A DNA stretch of 64,000 nt from an uncultured Muribaculaceae bacterium (GCA_905233915.1 CAJOFM010000001.1:457492-521491); one strand, 5' to 3'; counted from the stretch's first letter, positions 9,464-19,324 are shown. Notes: a model not told the origin generated them from the sequence alone. Translations and numbers: made by a program.

Positions 9464-9955
9464 TTATAGGAGTTGCAAGGCGATGTGGGCGCAGGCTTCG
9501 GCGTCGGCAAGGGCGTGGTGGTGGTTGCGCAGGTCGAAGCCGCAGTAGGCGGCGACGGTATGCAACTGGTGGTTGGGTAATTGCTTGAGTTGCCGCTTGG
9601 CTGCCTGGCAGGTGCAATAGAAATCGTAGTCGGGGTAGTCCATCTGGTAGCAGCGGAAAACTGCTTTCAGGCAACTCTCGTCAAATGACTTGTTGTGGGC
9701 AACCAGCGGCAAACCCTCGATGAGCGGCTCAATCTGAGCCCACACGTCGGGGAAGACGGGCGCGTCATCGGTGTCCTCGTGGCCAAGGCCGTGGACGCGC
9801 TGGCACCAGTAGTTGTAGTAGTTCGGTTCGGGCTGGATGAGCGAGTAGAATGTGTCGGTCACCCTGCCGTCACGCACCACGACCACACCCACCGAGCACA
9901 CGCTGGTGCGCTCGCTGTTGGCTGTCTCAAAGTCTATTGCTGCAAAGTCACGCAT
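9464..9955 (-). CDS. DEDDh 3'-5' exonuclease (DnaQ-like)
   Basis: A 163-residue 3'-5' exonuclease of the DnaQ/epsilon fold. The catalytic acidic residues are visible: Asp and Glu in AAIDFET (residues 8 and 10), Asp in VAHNKSFDESCL, and His-Asp in HHALADAEACAHIAL. Such small stand-alone proteins act as proofreading subunits or general nucleases; which applies here is unknown. I chose the ATG at 9955 (MRDFAAIDFET) because the catalytic motif must begin at the N-terminus and a -7 element (CAAAATTA, TAATTTTG on the sense strand) lies at 10006-10013, which rules out an earlier start. The gene stands alone, converging on the preceding secreted protein. Confidence 0.9.
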   Translation of the reverse strand: MRDFAAIDFETANSERTSVCSVGVVVVRDGRVTDTFYSLIQPEPNYYNYWCQRVHGLGHEDTDDAPVFPDVWAQIEPLIEGLPLVAHNKSFDESCLKAVFRCYQMDYPDYDFYCTCQAAKRQLKQLPNHQLHTVAAYCGFDLRNHHHALADAEACAHIALQLL

Positions 9956-10236
9956 GGTCTTAACTCGCAGGGCCACATGAGATAGCCAGGCCCTGCTTCT
10001 GGATGCAAAATTACTCATTTGCTCGTTAAAATCGGCAGTTTACATATAATTTCACTGGCCTTTTAAACATTTTATTGACAATTCAGTCAAAAAGTGGCGC
10101 AAATTGAATTGCCGTTTGCGGGAATATGCGTATTTTTGTAAGTTAAACCTAATGTCGTGGCACTCGTGCTAGCCTGGGGCGAATGGAGTGAGCCTGCAGT
10201 GCGGTGCCCGGAACAGATTTAAAAGTAAAAATACAA
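9956..10236. promoter_or_regulatory. Divergent promoter region, exonuclease and gyrA
   Basis: This 281-bp gap holds a minus-strand -7 element at 10006-10013 (TAATTTTG) for the exonuclease and a plus-strand -7 element TATTTTTG at 10131-10138 for gyrA. No well-spaced -33 TTTG is present for either. The implied gyrA leader is about 95 nt, much more GC-rich than the region before it, and contains short self-complementary words (GGCAC/GTGC) near 10158-10170. I recognise no known riboswitch. Confidence 0.5.
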
Positions 10237-12807
10237 ATGAACAACGATCGAATTCTAGAGATCAACATTGAGAACGAAATGAAGACCAGTTACATCGATT
10301 ATTCGATGTCGGTCATCGTTTCGCGTGCGCTACCCGATGTGCGCGACGGCTTCAAGCCCGTGCACCGCAGGGTACTCTACGGCATGGACAAGTTGCGCAA
10401 CTACTCCAATGCCCCCTACAAGAAATCGGCCCGTATTGTGGGTGACGTGCTTGGTAAGTACCACCCCCACGGCGATTCGTCGGTTTATTTTGCCATGGTC
10501 CGTCTGGCTCAGGAATGGGCAATGCGTTACCCGCTGGTTGATGGCCAGGGTAACTTCGGCTCGGTTGACGGTGACAGCCCCGCTGCTATGCGTTATACCG
10601 AGGTGCGTCTCGACAAGATGGGCGAGAGCATGATGGAGGACATGGACAAGGACACCGTTGACTTTGTGCCTAACTTTGACAACACCCTCGAGGAGCCCTC
10701 GGTGTTGCCCACCCGCATCCCTAACTTGCTGGTGAACGGTGCTACGGGTATCGCTGTTGGTATGGCAACCAACATGGCTCCTCACAACCTGGGCGAGTGC
10801 ATCGACGGCTGCCTGGCCATGCTCGAGGATCCCGACATGGAGGTGAGCGACCTGATGCAGTACATCAAGGCTCCTGACTTCCCCACGGGCGGTATCATCT
10901 ACGGCTATCAGGGCGTGAAAGATGCCTTTGAGACTGGTCGCGGACGCATCGTCGTGCGTGCCAAGGCCGAGATTGAAACCGAGCACAACCACGAGCGCAT
11001 CGTGGTCAACGAGATTCCCTACAACATCAACAAGAAAGACCTGATCGAGAATATCGCACGTCTGGTCGAGGAGAAGAAGATTGAAGGCATTGCCGACATC
11101 AACGACGAGAGTGACCGTCACGGTATGCGCATCGTCATCGACGTGAAGAAGGACTTCAACCCCAATGTGCTGCTCAACAAGCTGTACAAGATGACCGAGT
11201 TGCAGTCATCGTTCAGCGTGAACAACGTGTGTCTGGTCAATGGCCGACCCATGTTGCTCAACCTCAAGGAGCTGTTGCATTACTTCCTGGAGCACCGTCA
11301 TGAGGTGGTCATCCGCCGCACCCAGTTCGACCTCAAGAAGGCCAAGGAGCGTGCCCACATCCTGGAAGGACTCATCATTGCCAGCGACAACATCGACGAG
11401 GTAATCGCCATCATCAAGAGCAGCGACTCGACCGACCATGCCATCCAGCGCTTGTGCGAGCGTTTCAGCCTCACCGAGGTGCAGGCCCGCGCCATCGTTG
11501 AGATGCGTTTGCGTCAGCTCACCGGCTTGGAGCAGGAGAAACTGCATAACGAGTTGGCCGAGGTGCGCAAGACCATCGAGCACCTGCAGGCTATCCTCGA
11601 CGATCCCGCCGAGTGCCGCAAGGTCATCGAGCAGGAACTCATCGAGGTCAAGGAGAAGTTCGGCGATGAGCGCCGCACTCAAATCGAATATTCCAGCGAG
11701 GAGATGAACGCCGAGGACTTCTACAGCGACGATCCCATGATCATCACCATCTCCCACTTCGGTTATATTAAGCGCACCCCGCTCAAGGAATACCGTGCCC
11801 AGGCACGTGGCGGCGTGGGTGCCAAGGGCAGTGACACACGCGATGAGGACTTTATCGAGTATGTCTATGAAGCCACCAACCACAATTACATGTTGTTCTT
11901 CACCGCCACGGGACGTTGCTTCTGGCTGCGTGTGTTTGAAATCCCCGAGGGCACCAAGAACAGCAAGGGACGTGCCATCCAGAACCTGTTGAACCTGGAT
12001 GCCGAGAACCGCATCATGGCCTTCGTTCGTGCCACGGCTCTCACCGATCCCGAGTATAACCAGTCACATTATATTGTATTTGCCACCAAGAATGGTATCG
12101 TTAAGCGCACGAGCCTGAGCGCCTACTCACGTCCCCGTGCCAACGGCGTGCGCGCCCTCAACATCGCTGAGGACGACAAGCTCGTGGGCGCTATCCTCAC
12201 CGAGGGCGACAGCGAGGTCATCCTGGCTAACAGCAAGGGCTACGCGATCCGCTTCCCCGAGACGGCAGTCCGCGCCATGGGCCGTACCGCCACTGGTGTG
12301 AAGGGTATGCGCCTGACCGAGGGCGACGAGGTGATCGGCATGATCTGCATGCGTGCCGGTACCCGCGACGATGTGCTCGTCGTTTCGGAGCAGGGTATGG
12401 GTAAGCGCAGCGCTCTTGAGGACTACCGCGTGACCAATCGCGGCGGTAAGGGTGTTAAAACAATTAACATTACTCCCAAGACTGGCAAGCTAATTGCAAT
12501 TAAGAATGTGAACGACAATAATGACCTTGTCATCATCAACAAGAGTGGTATCGCCATCAGATTGAAGGTCACCTCGCTCAGGGTTGTGGGACGCGCCACA
12601 CAGGGTGTGAGACTCATCAATCTGGAGAAGAAGAACGACGAGATCGCCAGTGTTTGCAAGGTGGATACCGAGCCCGAGATAACCGATGAGGAAAGCGTAC
12701 GCGACGCTTTTGTTGAGGGTCAGACCGAAACACCTACGACCGATGAGCAAGTCAATAACGACGTTAACGAGAACCAAGATAACGAACAAAACAACGAGAA
12801 CGAATAA
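10237..12807 (+). CDS. gyrA: DNA gyrase subunit A
   Basis: An 856-residue GyrA, the breakage-reunion subunit of the ATP-dependent type II topoisomerase that supercoils DNA with GyrB. The catalytic tyrosine is Tyr120 in AAMRYTE. The quinolone-binding region reads [15 protein letters not shown]: the residue matching E. coli Ser83 is Ser81, while that matching Asp87 is Phe85, as I recall is usual in this phylum. The C-terminal domain has beta-pinwheel blades and a degenerate GyrA box ([10 protein letters not shown]). It ends with an acidic Asn/Glu-rich tail of about 40 residues. The start is taken at ATG 10237 ([15 protein letters not shown]), since the family begins close to this motif and an upstream frame extension has no family match. 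A TPR gene follows 30 bp downstream. Confidence 0.97.
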   Translation: MNNDRILEINIENEMKTSYIDYSMSVIVSRALPDVRDGFKPVHRRVLYGMDKLRNYSNAPYKKSARIVGDVLGKYHPHGDSSVYFAMVRLAQEWAMRYPLVDGQGNFGSVDGDSPAAMRYTEVRLDKMGESMMEDMDKDTVDFVPNFDNTLEEPSVLPTRIPNLLVNGATGIAVGMATNMAPHNLGECIDGCLAMLEDPDMEVSDLMQYIKAPDFPTGGIIYGYQGVKDAFETGRGRIVVRAKAEIETEHNHERIVVNEIPYNINKKDLIENIARLVEEKKIEGIADINDESDRHGMRIVIDVKKDFNPNVLLNKLYKMTELQSSFSVNNVCLVNGRPMLLNLKELLHYFLEHRHEVVIRRTQFDLKKAKERAHILEGLIIASDNIDEVIAIIKSSDSTDHAIQRLCERFSLTEVQARAIVEMRLRQLTGLEQEKLHNELAEVRKTIEHLQAILDDPAECRKVIEQELIEVKEKFGDERRTQIEYSSEEMNAEDFYSDDPMIITISHFGYIKRTPLKEYRAQARGGVGAKGSDTRDEDFIEYVYEATNHNYMLFFTATGRCFWLRVFEIPEGTKNSKGRAIQNLLNLDAENRIMAFVRATALTDPEYNQSHYIVFATKNGIVKRTSLSAYSRPRANGVRALNIAEDDKLVGAILTEGDSEVILANSKGYAIRFPETAVRAMGRTATGVKGMRLTEGDEVIGMICMRAGTRDDVLVVSEQGMGKRSALEDYRVTNRGGKGVKTINITPKTGKLIAIKNVNDNNDLVIINKSGIAIRLKVTSLRVVGRATQGVRLINLEKKNDEIASVCKVDTEPEITDEESVRDAFVEGQTETPTTDEQVNNDVNENQDNEQNNENE

Positions 12808-12837
12808 ACATTATAAATAGCTTAATTTGTTAAGAAA

Positions 12838-13977
12838 ATGAAAAAGATGATTCTTTTGGGCGCAGCCGCCATCATGATGGCGTTTAGCGCATCGGCTCAA
12901 ATGAGCCTTGTGAAAGACCTCGCCAAGAAGGCTGCTTCGGGCAATCCTCAGGCGCTGATGGAGGTGCTTCAAAACATTGAGCCCGCCTTTACCAACCCTG
13001 AGAGTGCACAGGACGTGCTCACGTGGTACACTGCTGGTAAAGCCGCCTTCGGTCTGTATGACGAGCTGTATAAGATGAAAATCATGCAGCAGCCCGTTGA
13101 TGACAACATGATGAACGAGATCCTGAGCAATGCTTACGCTTTCTACATGGAGGCCCTTCCTCTGGATTCTGTTGTTGAGGTTGACAAGAAAACCGGTATG
13201 CCTAAACTCAACAGTGACGGCACCAAGAAGGTGAAGACCAAATACAGCAAGGATATCATTGGTGCTCTCACCTCACACATGGGTGACATCGCTGGAGCCG
13301 GTAACACCTATCTGCAGAACAACGATTGGGAGCATGCCGCTGATGCGTTTGGTAACTATGCCAATCTCGCAACCTCTGATTTCGCTATCAAGAACGGCGT
13401 TGCCGCTGCCGACAGCGTAATCAGCCAGGTGCGCTTCTTCGAGGGTTATTCGCTGTATCAGATCCAGAAGTTTGCTGAGGCCTATGATGCCTTTACCCAG
13501 GCCCGCAAGCTGGGTTACACCGAGAACAACATCGTTGACTTCCAGACTTCGTCGCTGGCCAACATGGTTCAGGGTATGCTTGACAAGAACGACTATGACA
13601 AGGCTTATGCTTTCATCGACAACGCTCTCAAGGCTGATCCCATGAACGGTACCCTGCATGACATCAAGGGCTTCACCACCGAGTTGAAGGATGGCGTTGA
13701 TGCCGCATTGCCCTTCTACCGCAAGGCTGCCGAGGTTGATCCCACCTATGCTAACGCATTCTTTGACGTGGGTCGCTGCCTCTACCTGCAGGCTCAGAAG
13801 ATCATTGATGACAACCCCAATGCCACCAACAAGGAGCTTGTTCCCAAGATTAAGCCCATCTATGACGAGGCTATTCCTTTCTTGAAGAAGGCTTCCGAGC
13901 TTAATCCCGCTGACACCAAGGCTAAGAACGTCCTTGATGATATCCTCTACAAGTTTGAGGTGATGGGTGTGAACTAA
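12838..13977 (+). CDS. Secreted tetratricopeptide-repeat protein
   Basis: A 379-residue exported protein with a signal peptide (MKKMILLGAAAIMMAFSASAQ, cleavage after SAQ near residue 21). The remainder is helical with several TPR-like units, for example NDWEHAADAFGNYANLA, FAEAYDAFTQARKLGY, YDKAYAFIDNALKADP and VDAALPFYRKAAEVDPTYANAFFDVGRC. TPR domains bind other proteins; the partner is not known. It lies 30 bp after gyrA and is probably transcribed with it as well as from any local promoter. It is a clear paralogue of the next gene: both share a charged block of the form KTKYSK-[DE] followed by an alpha-helical repeat. It ends at a strong GC-rich terminator. Confidence 0.8.
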   Translation: MKKMILLGAAAIMMAFSASAQMSLVKDLAKKAASGNPQALMEVLQNIEPAFTNPESAQDVLTWYTAGKAAFGLYDELYKMKIMQQPVDDNMMNEILSNAYAFYMEALPLDSVVEVDKKTGMPKLNSDGTKKVKTKYSKDIIGALTSHMGDIAGAGNTYLQNNDWEHAADAFGNYANLATSDFAIKNGVAAADSVISQVRFFEGYSLYQIQKFAEAYDAFTQARKLGYTENNIVDFQTSSLANMVQGMLDKNDYDKAYAFIDNALKADPMNGTLHDIKGFTTELKDGVDAALPFYRKAAEVDPTYANAFFDVGRCLYLQAQKIIDDNPNATNKELVPKIKPIYDEAIPFLKKASELNPADTKAKNVLDDILYKFEVMGVN

Positions 13978-13999
13978 TTAGAATTAACAGTTAAATGCA

Positions 14000-14041
14000 G
14001 CGGGCGGCGTGGATATTCAATCCATTGCCGCCCGCATGTTT
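14000..14041 (+). terminator. Rho-independent terminator after the first TPR gene
   Basis: A GC-rich hairpin (GCGGGCGGCGTGGA at 14000-14013 with TCCATTGCCGCCCGC at 14021-14035, one bulge, 7-nt loop) followed by TGTTTTG. Confidence 0.75.
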
Positions 14042-14049
14042 TGCCATTG

Positions 14050-14080
14050 TTGCATGGTAATTGAAAAAGCACTACCTTTG
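14050..14080 (+). promoter_or_regulatory. Promoter of the second TPR gene
   Basis: TTG (14050-14052), 20 nt, TACCTTTG (14073-14080). Transcription should start near 14086. This fixes the gene start at GTG 14106, preceded by the ribosome-binding-like word GAGG at 14095-14098. Confidence 0.7.
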
Positions 14081-14105
14081 CCCCCGAATTTATAGAGGAA
14101 TTATT

Positions 14106-15350
14106 GTGAAACGATTTGTCACCATCATATTAGCTTGCGTTGTGTCTTGTGCTTTTTGCGCTTCGGGTCAGCAGTTACTGATTAATCAGGCCAAAAAGAG
14201 TATCAGCGGTTTGTCCACAACCGTCAACACCTATGAACAGGCGTTCAATAAGTTCAAGCCGGCCCTCACCAACGACGAGACCCGTAACCGTGCTGAGACC
14301 TGGGCCTTGGCCAATCGCATCAAGATTGAGCAGTTTGACAAGTATATGGACAACAGGCGCGTTGGCAAGAAGATTGATATCAAGGCAATGGGCCACACGC
14401 TGCTTGATGCCTATGATTACAGCATCAATGCCTTGAAACTGGATACGATTCACATTCTTGACAAGAAAGGCCAGCCTGAAATCGACAAGAAGACCAAGCG
14501 TCCCAAGGTAAGAACAAAATATAGCAAGGAAGTGGTCAACCGCCTGGTTGAGCACCACGATAACTACCGCACCATGGGTAGCGAACTCTACAATGTAAAG
14601 GATTGGGACGGTGCCTACAAGGCTTGGGATTACTATTGCCAGATGGCCGCACGTAATGACGACCGCCGCTGGCTCAAACCCGACAGCATTATCGCCGAGG
14701 TGCGTTACTATCAGGGTATTGCAGCTTGGCAAAAGACCGATACAATCGATGCCGTGCGACTATTCAGTATCGCCCGCCACATGGGTTATAACCGCAAGGA
14801 AGCCTATGATTATGCACTGGTGTGCCTTAGTGACCTGGGCAACGAGCAGGAAGTGGTGAAATTGGCTTGGGAGGCTTACCTGAAGTTCGGTACCTCCGAT
14901 CCGCAATACATCCGCATCTTGATAAATTATTATCTGGGTCTACTGGATTATTCTGGTGCCAACGACTTGATTGACGAGGCAATGGAGGCCAATCCCAATG
15001 ATGACGAGCTGTTAAACCTCAAGGGGCTTGTCGTGGAAACTTATCATGATATCTATGAGGCGTTCCCTTATTATCAGCGTTGCATCGAGCTCAACGACAG
15101 CAATGCCAGCGGATTGTTCAATGTGGGCCGTTTCTTCTATAACAAGGCGATGGAAACGCGCCAAAATAGTAACCTCTACGGCAAGAAACTCGCCGATCTG
15201 GTTAATCCCATCTATCGCGAGGCGTTGCCTTATCTAGAGAAATCCTACGAGATTAATCCCCATAATCCTGATGTGGTGAATGCCCTGAGGGATATCTACT
15301 ACAAGTTGGGAGAAGCCGACAAACTTCAGGCTATTGAGTCACGTCAGTAA
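14106..15350 (+). CDS. Secreted tetratricopeptide-repeat protein, paralogue of the previous gene
   Basis: A 414-residue exported protein starting at GTG 14106 with the signal peptide VKRFVTIILACVVSCAFC and ASGQQ after it. An earlier in-frame TTG would lie inside the promoter and is rejected. The body is a chain of TPR-like helices, including WDGAYKAWDYYCQMA, AVRLFSIARHMGYN, IYEAFPYYQRCIELND and ALPYLEKSYEINPHNPDVVNALRDIYYKLG. It parallels its upstream neighbour in order and spacing (both contain a KTKYSK/RTKYSK block near the same point), which points to an old tandem duplication. Its own promoter and the terminator before it mean it can be regulated apart from gyrA. Function unknown. Confidence 0.78.
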   Translation: MKRFVTIILACVVSCAFCASGQQLLINQAKKSISGLSTTVNTYEQAFNKFKPALTNDETRNRAETWALANRIKIEQFDKYMDNRRVGKKIDIKAMGHTLLDAYDYSINALKLDTIHILDKKGQPEIDKKTKRPKVRTKYSKEVVNRLVEHHDNYRTMGSELYNVKDWDGAYKAWDYYCQMAARNDDRRWLKPDSIIAEVRYYQGIAAWQKTDTIDAVRLFSIARHMGYNRKEAYDYALVCLSDLGNEQEVVKLAWEAYLKFGTSDPQYIRILINYYLGLLDYSGANDLIDEAMEANPNDDELLNLKGLVVETYHDIYEAFPYYQRCIELNDSNASGLFNVGRFFYNKAMETRQNSNLYGKKLADLVNPIYREALPYLEKSYEINPHNPDVVNALRDIYYKLGEADKLQAIESRQ

Positions 15351-15371
15351 AGAGATGTGATAGGGAATAAC

Positions 15372-15412
15372 AAGAAGGACAAGATTCACAGAATCTTGTC
15401 CTTCTTTGTTTT
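15372..15412. terminator. Terminator between the TPR gene and lpxA
   Basis: A 16-bp inverted repeat (AAGAAGGACAAGATTC at 15372-15387, complement at 15391-15406) with a minimal loop, followed by TTGTTTT. It lies between convergent genes. Confidence 0.75.
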
Positions 15413-15429
15413 ACCAGTTGTCCTAGCGG

Positions 15430-16206
15430 TTATACAGGCTTGCGAACGATGCCGCGTTTGCTTGCACGAACAAAGTCGAGGATGACGTCGCGCTCAGGGC
15501 TGGCAGGCAGTTTTGCCACTCCCTCGAGCGATTGGGTGATGTTCATGCCCGAGTCATAGATGGTGCGATAGACGTCGGCAATGGCATCAATCTGCTCGCT
15601 GGAGTAGCCACGACGATGCAGGCCCACCTTGTTCACGCCCTCATAGGCAATGGGGTAGCGCGCTGCCATGCAGTAAGGCGGGATGTCCTTGTTGACAAGG
15701 GCTCCACCCTGGATCATAACATGGCAACCGATTTGGGTGAACTGGTGCACCAATGCGCCGCCTCCGATGATGGCCCAGTCTCCTGCAACCACCTCACCGG
15801 CAAGCTGTGCCGAGTTGGACATGATAACGTGGTCGCCAACCACGCAGTCGTGTGCCACATGGCAATAGGCCATAATCAGGCAGTTGCTGCCCACGACTGT
15901 TTTGCCCTTGGATGCTGTGCCGCGGTGAATGGTGACAAACTCACGGATGACCGTGTTGTCACCGATGATGGCTAGGGTGTCCTCGCCCTGGAACTTCAAG
16001 TCCTGGGGGATGTCGCCAACAACGGCATTGGCATGAATGTGGCAGTTCTTGCCGACGCGCGCACCACTGCGCACCACGGCTCCACTGTCGATGATGGTGC
16101 CGTCACCAATCTCGACATTTGCATCGATGGTCACAAACGGACCGATTTTCACGTTTTCCCCAATTTTAGCGTCGGGGTGGACGACGGCATACTGATGGAT
16201 ATCCAT
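15430..16206 (-). CDS. lpxA: Acyl-[ACP]-UDP-N-acetylglucosamine O-acyltransferase
   Basis: LpxA carries out the first step of lipid A synthesis, moving a 3-hydroxyacyl chain from acyl carrier protein to the 3-OH of UDP-GlcNAc in the cytoplasm. The 258-residue protein shows the left-handed beta-helix built of hexapeptides (for example IGENVKIGPFVTIDANVEIGD), the catalytic histidine region (MAYCHVAHDCVVGD) and a helical C-terminal third. Length matches the family (E. coli 262). I chose ATG 16206 (MDIHQYAVVHPDAKIG) since the helix begins directly after it; a start 14 codons upstream is possible but lies beyond an intercistronic hairpin. It is the last gene of the lpxD-lpxC/fabZ-lpxA operon. Confidence 0.95.
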   Translation of the reverse strand: MDIHQYAVVHPDAKIGENVKIGPFVTIDANVEIGDGTIIDSGAVVRSGARVGKNCHIHANAVVGDIPQDLKFQGEDTLAIIGDNTVIREFVTIHRGTASKGKTVVGSNCLIMAYCHVAHDCVVGDHVIMSNSAQLAGEVVAGDWAIIGGGALVHQFTQIGCHVMIQGGALVNKDIPPYCMAARYPIAYEGVNKVGLHRRGYSSEQIDAIADVYRTIYDSGMNITQSLEGVAKLPASPERDVILDFVRASKRGIVRKPV

Positions 16207-16229
16207 TATTTTGCTATAATTTGTTTGTC

Positions 16230-16250
16230 TTTTGTCGTCTAGCGACAAAA
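16230..16250 (-). other. Intercistronic hairpin between lpxC/fabZ and lpxA
   Basis: An 8-bp perfect inverted repeat (TTTTGTCG at 16230-16237, CGACAAAA at 16243-16250) with a 5-nt loop in the 54-bp gap. It has no clear T-tract of its own and may tune translation or mRNA decay rather than end transcription. Confidence 0.45.
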
Positions 16251-16260
16251 TTGTGTTTGT

Positions 16261-17655
16261 TTACTTGGACTCTTTGACGATTTGTGCCATGAACTCGGCC
16301 TCGGTGACAATTTTCTCGCCCACAAAGGCATAACCCTTCATCACGGCGGTGCCACGGCGGATGGGAGTCATCAGCGACAGATGGAAGATGAGTGTATCAC
16401 CGGGAACCACCTTGCTGCGGAACTTCACATTGTCGATTTTCAAGAAGTAGGTGGAGTAGTTCTCAGGGTCTTCCACGTTGCTCAGCACGAGGATGCCGCC
16501 CACTTGGGCCATTGCCTCGACCTGCAACACGCCAGGCATGATGGGCTCATGGGGGAAGTGACCCTGGAAGAACGGCTCGTTGGCTGTCACGTTCTTAATG
16601 CCCACGATGTGCTTCTTGCCCTTCTCGATGATCTTGTCAACCAGGAGCATGGGATAGCGGTGGGGGAGCATGTTGCGTATTTGGTTGATGTCATACAGCG
16701 GCTCCTTGTTCGGGTCATAAATGGGGGCCTGAACATTCTGGTAACGCAGCTCCTGACGGATCTTCTTGGACAATTGGGTATTGAGGGTGTGACCGGGACG
16801 TGTCGCAACGATGCGGCCTTTCAAGGGGCGTCCGATTAGTGCTAAGTCACCCAGCACGTCGAGCAACTTGTGGCGTGCAGGCTCATTCTTGAATGCCAGC
16901 GGCTTGTTGTTGAGGTAACCCAACTCGTTGGCATCCTTGTGGGGAACGTTCATCACGTCGGCCATGTGGTCCAGGTCTTCCTGCTTCATGGGAGAATCGT
17001 AGATGACAATGGCGTTATCCAGGTCACCGCCCTTGATGAGACCAAGCTGGATGAGCGGCTGCACCTCACGAACGAACACAAACGTGCGGCTACCGGCAAT
17101 CTGGTCCTTGAACTGGCGGATATCGGTGAGCGATGCAAACTGGTTGTCCAATACAGGTGAGTCATACTCGACCATGCAATCAATCGACAAGCCATCATCG
17201 GGCAGCACGATGAGCGATGAACCCGTTTCTTTGTCAACAACCTTAATGCGCTGCTTCACCACGTAATATTCCTTATCGGCCTCCTGCTCAACGATGCCGG
17301 CTTTCTCGATTTCCTTGCACCAGATGATGGCGCTGCCGTCGAGGATGGGAACCTCGCCGCAATTCACCTCAATCAGGCAATTGTCGATACCTGCAGCGTA
17401 CAAGGCTGCCATGGCGTGCTCGATGGTGCTCACGCGGGCCTCCTTATTGCTCTTGCTGGCAATGACGGTGCCGCGTGTGGTCTCGATGACGTGCTCGGCC
17501 AGGGCTTGAATGGTAGGCTGGTCCTCAAGGTCGATGCGCTTGAATACATAGCCTGTGTTCACCTCGGCGGGTTTGAAAGTTGCCGTTGACATCTGTCCCG
17601 TGTGCAGGCCCTTGCCTGTCACGGTGAAGGCATTCTTCAGTGTTGTTTGTTTCAT
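16261..17655 (-). CDS. lpxC/fabZ: Bifunctional UDP-3-O-acyl-GlcNAc deacetylase / 3-hydroxyacyl-ACP dehydratase
   Basis: A 464-residue natural fusion typical of Bacteroidetes. The N-terminal part (about 1-300) is LpxC, the zinc deacetylase that commits the cell to lipid A: zinc-site regions STIEHAMAALYAAGIDN and HKLLDVLGDLALIG, and the family start TLKNAFTVTGKGLHTG. The C-terminal part (about 325-464) is FabZ, the hot-dog dehydratase of fatty-acid elongation, with LPHRYPMLLVDKI and the catalytic FFQGHFPHEPIMPGVLQVEAMAQ segments. Joining the two puts enzymes competing for the 3-hydroxyacyl-ACP pool under one control. It lies between lpxD (78 bp upstream) and lpxA (54 bp downstream). Confidence 0.96.
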   Translation of the reverse strand: MKQTTLKNAFTVTGKGLHTGQMSTATFKPAEVNTGYVFKRIDLEDQPTIQALAEHVIETTRGTVIASKSNKEARVSTIEHAMAALYAAGIDNCLIEVNCGEVPILDGSAIIWCKEIEKAGIVEQEADKEYYVVKQRIKVVDKETGSSLIVLPDDGLSIDCMVEYDSPVLDNQFASLTDIRQFKDQIAGSRTFVFVREVQPLIQLGLIKGGDLDNAIVIYDSPMKQEDLDHMADVMNVPHKDANELGYLNNKPLAFKNEPARHKLLDVLGDLALIGRPLKGRIVATRPGHTLNTQLSKKIRQELRYQNVQAPIYDPNKEPLYDINQIRNMLPHRYPMLLVDKIIEKGKKHIVGIKNVTANEPFFQGHFPHEPIMPGVLQVEAMAQVGGILVLSNVEDPENYSTYFLKIDNVKFRSKVVPGDTLIFHLSLMTPIRRGTAVMKGYAFVGEKIVTEAEFMAQIVKESK

Positions 17656-17733
17656 TATTGTCGTTTAGTGTTTGTTCTAAGTATGCTATGATTTGCCTGA
17701 AAGAGGTAATCGTACTTAAAACTTACAACCCTT

Positions 17734-18756
17734 TTACTGGTTCATTTTCTTTTTCAGGTCCTTGATGTCACTGTACATCTCGCCCAATCGCTTCAGGTAA
17801 ACCGTCTGGCGGGCAAATTCCATAGCGGGCTGCACGGGAGCACCCAGCCACTTGCCGTTGCTGCCGATGCTGTTGTCCACGCCGGTCTGTGCACCGATGC
17901 CGTTCTTGTCGCCCACAGTTATGTGGCCCGCAAAACCAACCTGGCCACCCACCATGTTATACTTGCCGATTTTGGTGGAACCGGCAACACCAACTTGTGC
18001 TGCCATGACAGTGCTTTCGCCCACCTCGACGTTGTGCGCGATCTGGATGAGGTTATCCAGTTTGGCGCCTTTCTTGACAACCGTGGCACCCATGGTGGCA
18101 CGGTCGATGGTTGTGTTGGCGCCAATCTCGACATCGTCCTCGAGTATGACAATACCCACCTGCGAAATCTTCTCGTAGGTGCCGTCTTTCTTGGGTGCGA
18201 AACCGAAACCATCGCCTCCGATGATGGCACCGCCCTGAACGATGCAACGGTTGCCGATGCGGCAGCCGTGGTAAATCTTCACGCCGGGATACAGGATGAC
18301 ATTGTCGCCAAGCGTCACGCCGTCGCCCACATACACCTGCGGATAAATCTTCACGTTCTTGCCGATGGTCACACCATCACCGATGTAGGCGAATGCGCCC
18401 ACATACACGTCGTCGGGCAGGGTAGTGCCCTGTCCCACATGGATGGGTTGCTCCACACCACGCTTCTCGGGGCGCTGACTGTTGACGAAGTTCAACAGGT
18501 CGGCCAATGTCTTGTAGGGGTCGTCAACGCGGATAAGTGTTGCCTTAACCTCATGTTCAGCCACGAAGTCCTTGCGAACCAGCACGGCCGAGGCTTGGGT
18601 GGTATAGACGAAGTGGGTATACTTGGGATTGGCCAAAAAAGTCAGGCAACCAGGGGTGGCCTCCTCGATTTTGGCATAGTTGTTAATCACGATGTTGACG
18701 TCTCCGTCAACCGTGCCGTTAACCATTGCTGCAAGTTGTTGTGCAGTAATTTCCAT
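17734..18756 (-). CDS. lpxD: UDP-3-O-(3-hydroxyacyl)glucosamine N-acyltransferase
   Basis: LpxD adds the second 3-hydroxyacyl chain, to the amino group of the LpxC product. The 340-residue protein has the N-terminal uridine-binding domain (about 1-100, with [20 protein letters not shown]), a long hexapeptide beta-helix and the catalytic histidine segment [21 protein letters not shown]-terminal helix ([20 protein letters not shown]) closes the trimer. Length matches the family. It is the first gene of the lpx operon; a -7 element lies at 18801-18808. Confidence 0.96.
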   Translation of the reverse strand: MEITAQQLAAMVNGTVDGDVNIVINNYAKIEEATPGCLTFLANPKYTHFVYTTQASAVLVRKDFVAEHEVKATLIRVDDPYKTLADLLNFVNSQRPEKRGVEQPIHVGQGTTLPDDVYVGAFAYIGDGVTIGKNVKIYPQVYVGDGVTLGDNVILYPGVKIYHGCRIGNRCIVQGGAIIGGDGFGFAPKKDGTYEKISQVGIVILEDDVEIGANTTIDRATMGATVVKKGAKLDNLIQIAHNVEVGESTVMAAQVGVAGSTKIGKYNMVGGQVGFAGHITVGDKNGIGAQTGVDNSIGSNGKWLGAPVQPAMEFARQTVYLKRLGEMYSDIKDLKKKMNQ

Positions 18757-18800
18757 GATGTAGTTAATATAGACTGATCAGTTGTTTCAAAAATCGGGTG

Positions 18801-18808
18801 CAAAGGTA
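18801..18808 (-). promoter_or_regulatory. -7 element before the lpx operon
   Basis: CAAAGGTA, which is TACCTTTG on the sense strand, lies 45 bp before the lpxD start. No TTTG is found at the right distance for a -33 element, so the promoter is only half supported. Confidence 0.5.
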
Positions 18809-18853
18809 CAAAAAAACTTTTAGTTTTTTAGATTTAATTAGCTGGTTTCTCAA

Positions 18854-19321
18854 CTAATTGGCGCTACGGGTGAGCAGTTCGGCGATTTTAGCCTCGATGA
18901 CAGCGGCCTCTTGCAGGCCCATGATGGTCTGATATTCCCCCTTTGGGGTGACAAACATCAGCGTGGGGATAGCCTCAACACGGAATTCCTGTGCCAGCTC
19001 GGGTTCCTGATCCACGTCGATGCGCTTGAAGATGACGTCACCCTTGTGGTTCTTCTCGATTTCGTCAAGAATGGGGGCCAGTTCCTTACAGGGACCGCAC
19101 CAGGTGGCATAGAAATCGATGACCATGGGCTTGGCGCTCATGATGGTGGTCTGCTTGATCCACTCGCCCTGACCCTCGTCGTCGGGGCTGGCTACCGGCA
19201 TCTCGCTTTGGGCAGCCTCGTTGTTGATACCATTGGCATTGTTGCCTTGTTGATTCTCGGTCTTGTTGTTGCAGGCGGCAAGCACCAGCATTGCTGTCAA
19301 GCAAAATATAATCTTCTTCAT
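18854..19321 (-). CDS. Thioredoxin-fold lipoprotein
   Basis: A 155-residue envelope thioredoxin. The N-terminus is a lipoprotein signal (MKKIIFCLTAMLVLAAC, lipidated Cys17), followed by an Asn/Gln-rich linker of about 35 residues. The thioredoxin domain has the active site ATWCGPCK, the cis-proline segment AIPTLMFV and the usual secondary structure. It should reduce or isomerise disulfides, or accept electrons, in the periplasm. It follows the Sua5-like gene after a gap of 34 bp that contains 7-bp repeats. It is separate from the cytoplasmic-type thioredoxin at 46290. Confidence 0.88.
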   Translation of the reverse strand: MKKIIFCLTAMLVLAACNNKTENQQGNNANGINNEAAQSEMPVASPDDEGQGEWIKQTTIMSAKPMVIDFYATWCGPCKELAPILDEIEKNHKGDVIFKRIDVDQEPELAQEFRVEAIPTLMFVTPKGEYQTIMGLQEAAVIEAKIAELLTRSAN

Positions 19322-19324
19322 AAT

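Noticed and set aside
10464-10494. Phe at the GyrA position matching E. coli Asp87 as a quinolone-resistance mutation
   Set aside because: I recall that Bacteroidetes GyrA naturally lacks Asp here, and the key serine (Ser81) is unchanged.
16261-17655. LpxC-FabZ fusion as a novelty or a frameshift artefact
   Set aside because: The fusion is a known normal form in Bacteroidetes and both domains are intact in one frame.
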